From: Limnoperna fortunei
Lineage: Eukaryota; Mollusca; Bivalvia; Mytilida; Modiolidae
DNA: 64,000 bases
Assembly: GCA_944474755.1 (NCBI GenBank)
Contig: OX104122.1
Coordinates: 22,407,714-22,471,713, forward strand
Direction of reading: 5' to 3'
Shown here: positions 63,832 through 64,000 of the stretch, in pieces
How positions within the stretch are numbered: the stretch's first letter is position 1
Layout of the letters: every line of letters begins with the position of its first letter
Translations under genes and position numbers: made by a program
The notes under the pieces: generated by a model
Database searches by the model: none
What the model was told of the DNA's origin: nothing
The model's input: the letters and a program-made list of their open reading frames with translations, nothing else

Positions 63832-64000
63832 TGGGTACAATAATACAATGGAATTGTCGAGGTCTTAAGATTAATTTTCTGGAAATTACATTATTAGTTC
63901 AAGCCTTTCTTCCTATTGCGTTTTGCCTCCAAGAATCCCACCTAAAGCGAAGTGATAACATATCTTTAAAAAACTACTCTATATACAGCACATATGTAGA
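63831..64000 (+). CDS. LINE copy E ORF2, N-terminal 56 codons (truncated by window edge)
   Basis: Begins MGTIIQWNCRGLKINFLEIT at the TAATG overlap. It contains the endonuclease Asn (QWN) and Glu (QESHL) and ends in YSIYSTYV. No lesion in the visible part. Confidence 0.85.
   Translation, partial: MGTIIQWNCRGLKINFLEITLLVQAFLPIAFCLQESHLKRSDNISLKNYSIYSTYV

Larger units (their letters stand above)
61586..64000 (+). mobile_element. I/Nimb-type LINE copy E, full 5' end, runs off the window
   Basis: Starts ccccgtgtgggccccggg inside copy D. 5' UTR 61586-62460, intact ORF1, TAATG junction at 63829-63833, ORF2 open to the window edge. Nearly identical to copy A in ORF1, so it is recent. Confidence 0.88.

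Overview
The window is a repeat-dense piece of an animal nuclear genome. It shows spliced exons, U2 snRNA genes, tRNA-derived SINEs, LINEs and eukaryotic DNA transposons, with no prokaryotic gene organisation. I recall the V-type SINE, the 'gtttaacgtccagc...atatttcagctatattcagg' LINE tails and the 'cgccagacgcgcgtttcgtc' repeat from molluscs, so a bivalve, perhaps mytiloid, is the best guess. That assignment rests on memory and inference.

Left third (1-31 kb, with more fragments to 36 kb): remnants of a tandem U2 snRNA array (unit about 0.78 kb) invaded by Tx1-clade, Keno-like non-LTR retrotransposons. These insert at one point inside the U2 branch-point recognition sequence. Element 3' ends (tttgaaataaaaaa) are followed by the U2 15-mer gtatctgttcttatc, and the next element can begin straight after it, giving head-to-tail chains. 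At least two ORF1 lineages (RRM-like plus CCHC) use the site. The Keno-like DNA is itself broken by a second LINE family of the RNase-H-bearing I/Nimb type, by a satellite-like block (11.9-13.6 kb) and by V-SINEs. The best I/Nimb-type copy (3618-9752, minus) is full length: it has a 12-bp target duplication, intact ORF1 and a 1226-codon ORF2, and the two ORFs overlap as TAATG.

Middle (31-47 kb): old Tx1 ORF2 fragments, a palindromic MITE, two copies of a 0.5-kb non-autonomous retroelement that shares both ends with the I/Nimb-type LINE, V-SINEs, an ISL2EU/IS4EU-like DNA transposon (THAP plus DDE transposase on plus, convergent YqaJ-nuclease/PHD frame on minus) broken by a SINE, and a PIF1-helicase remnant. 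Several stretches hold nothing I can identify.

Right third (47-64 kb): exons of a minus-strand gene with an OTU-like NGNC motif and a C-terminal Cys/His finger. Splice sites and phases match across several introns. A plus-strand LINE (50634-56327, 14-bp TSD) landed 2 nt downstream of an exon end, inside the splice donor, and the OTU motif carries a 1-nt frameshift. Further LINE copies follow: 56880-59135 (5' truncated, 14-bp TSD), 60450-61585 (cut in ORF1 by the next copy) and 61586 to the window end (intact ORF1, ORF2 running off the edge). A 455-bp MULE-like MITE with 9-bp TSD sits in one LINE, and an inverted relative lies at 59.4 kb.

Apart from the possible OTU-like gene and the U2 genes, nearly all recognisable coding sequence is mobile-element sequence. 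The window records layered invasion: U2 array, then Keno-like elements, then I/Nimb-type LINEs, then SINEs and MITEs.
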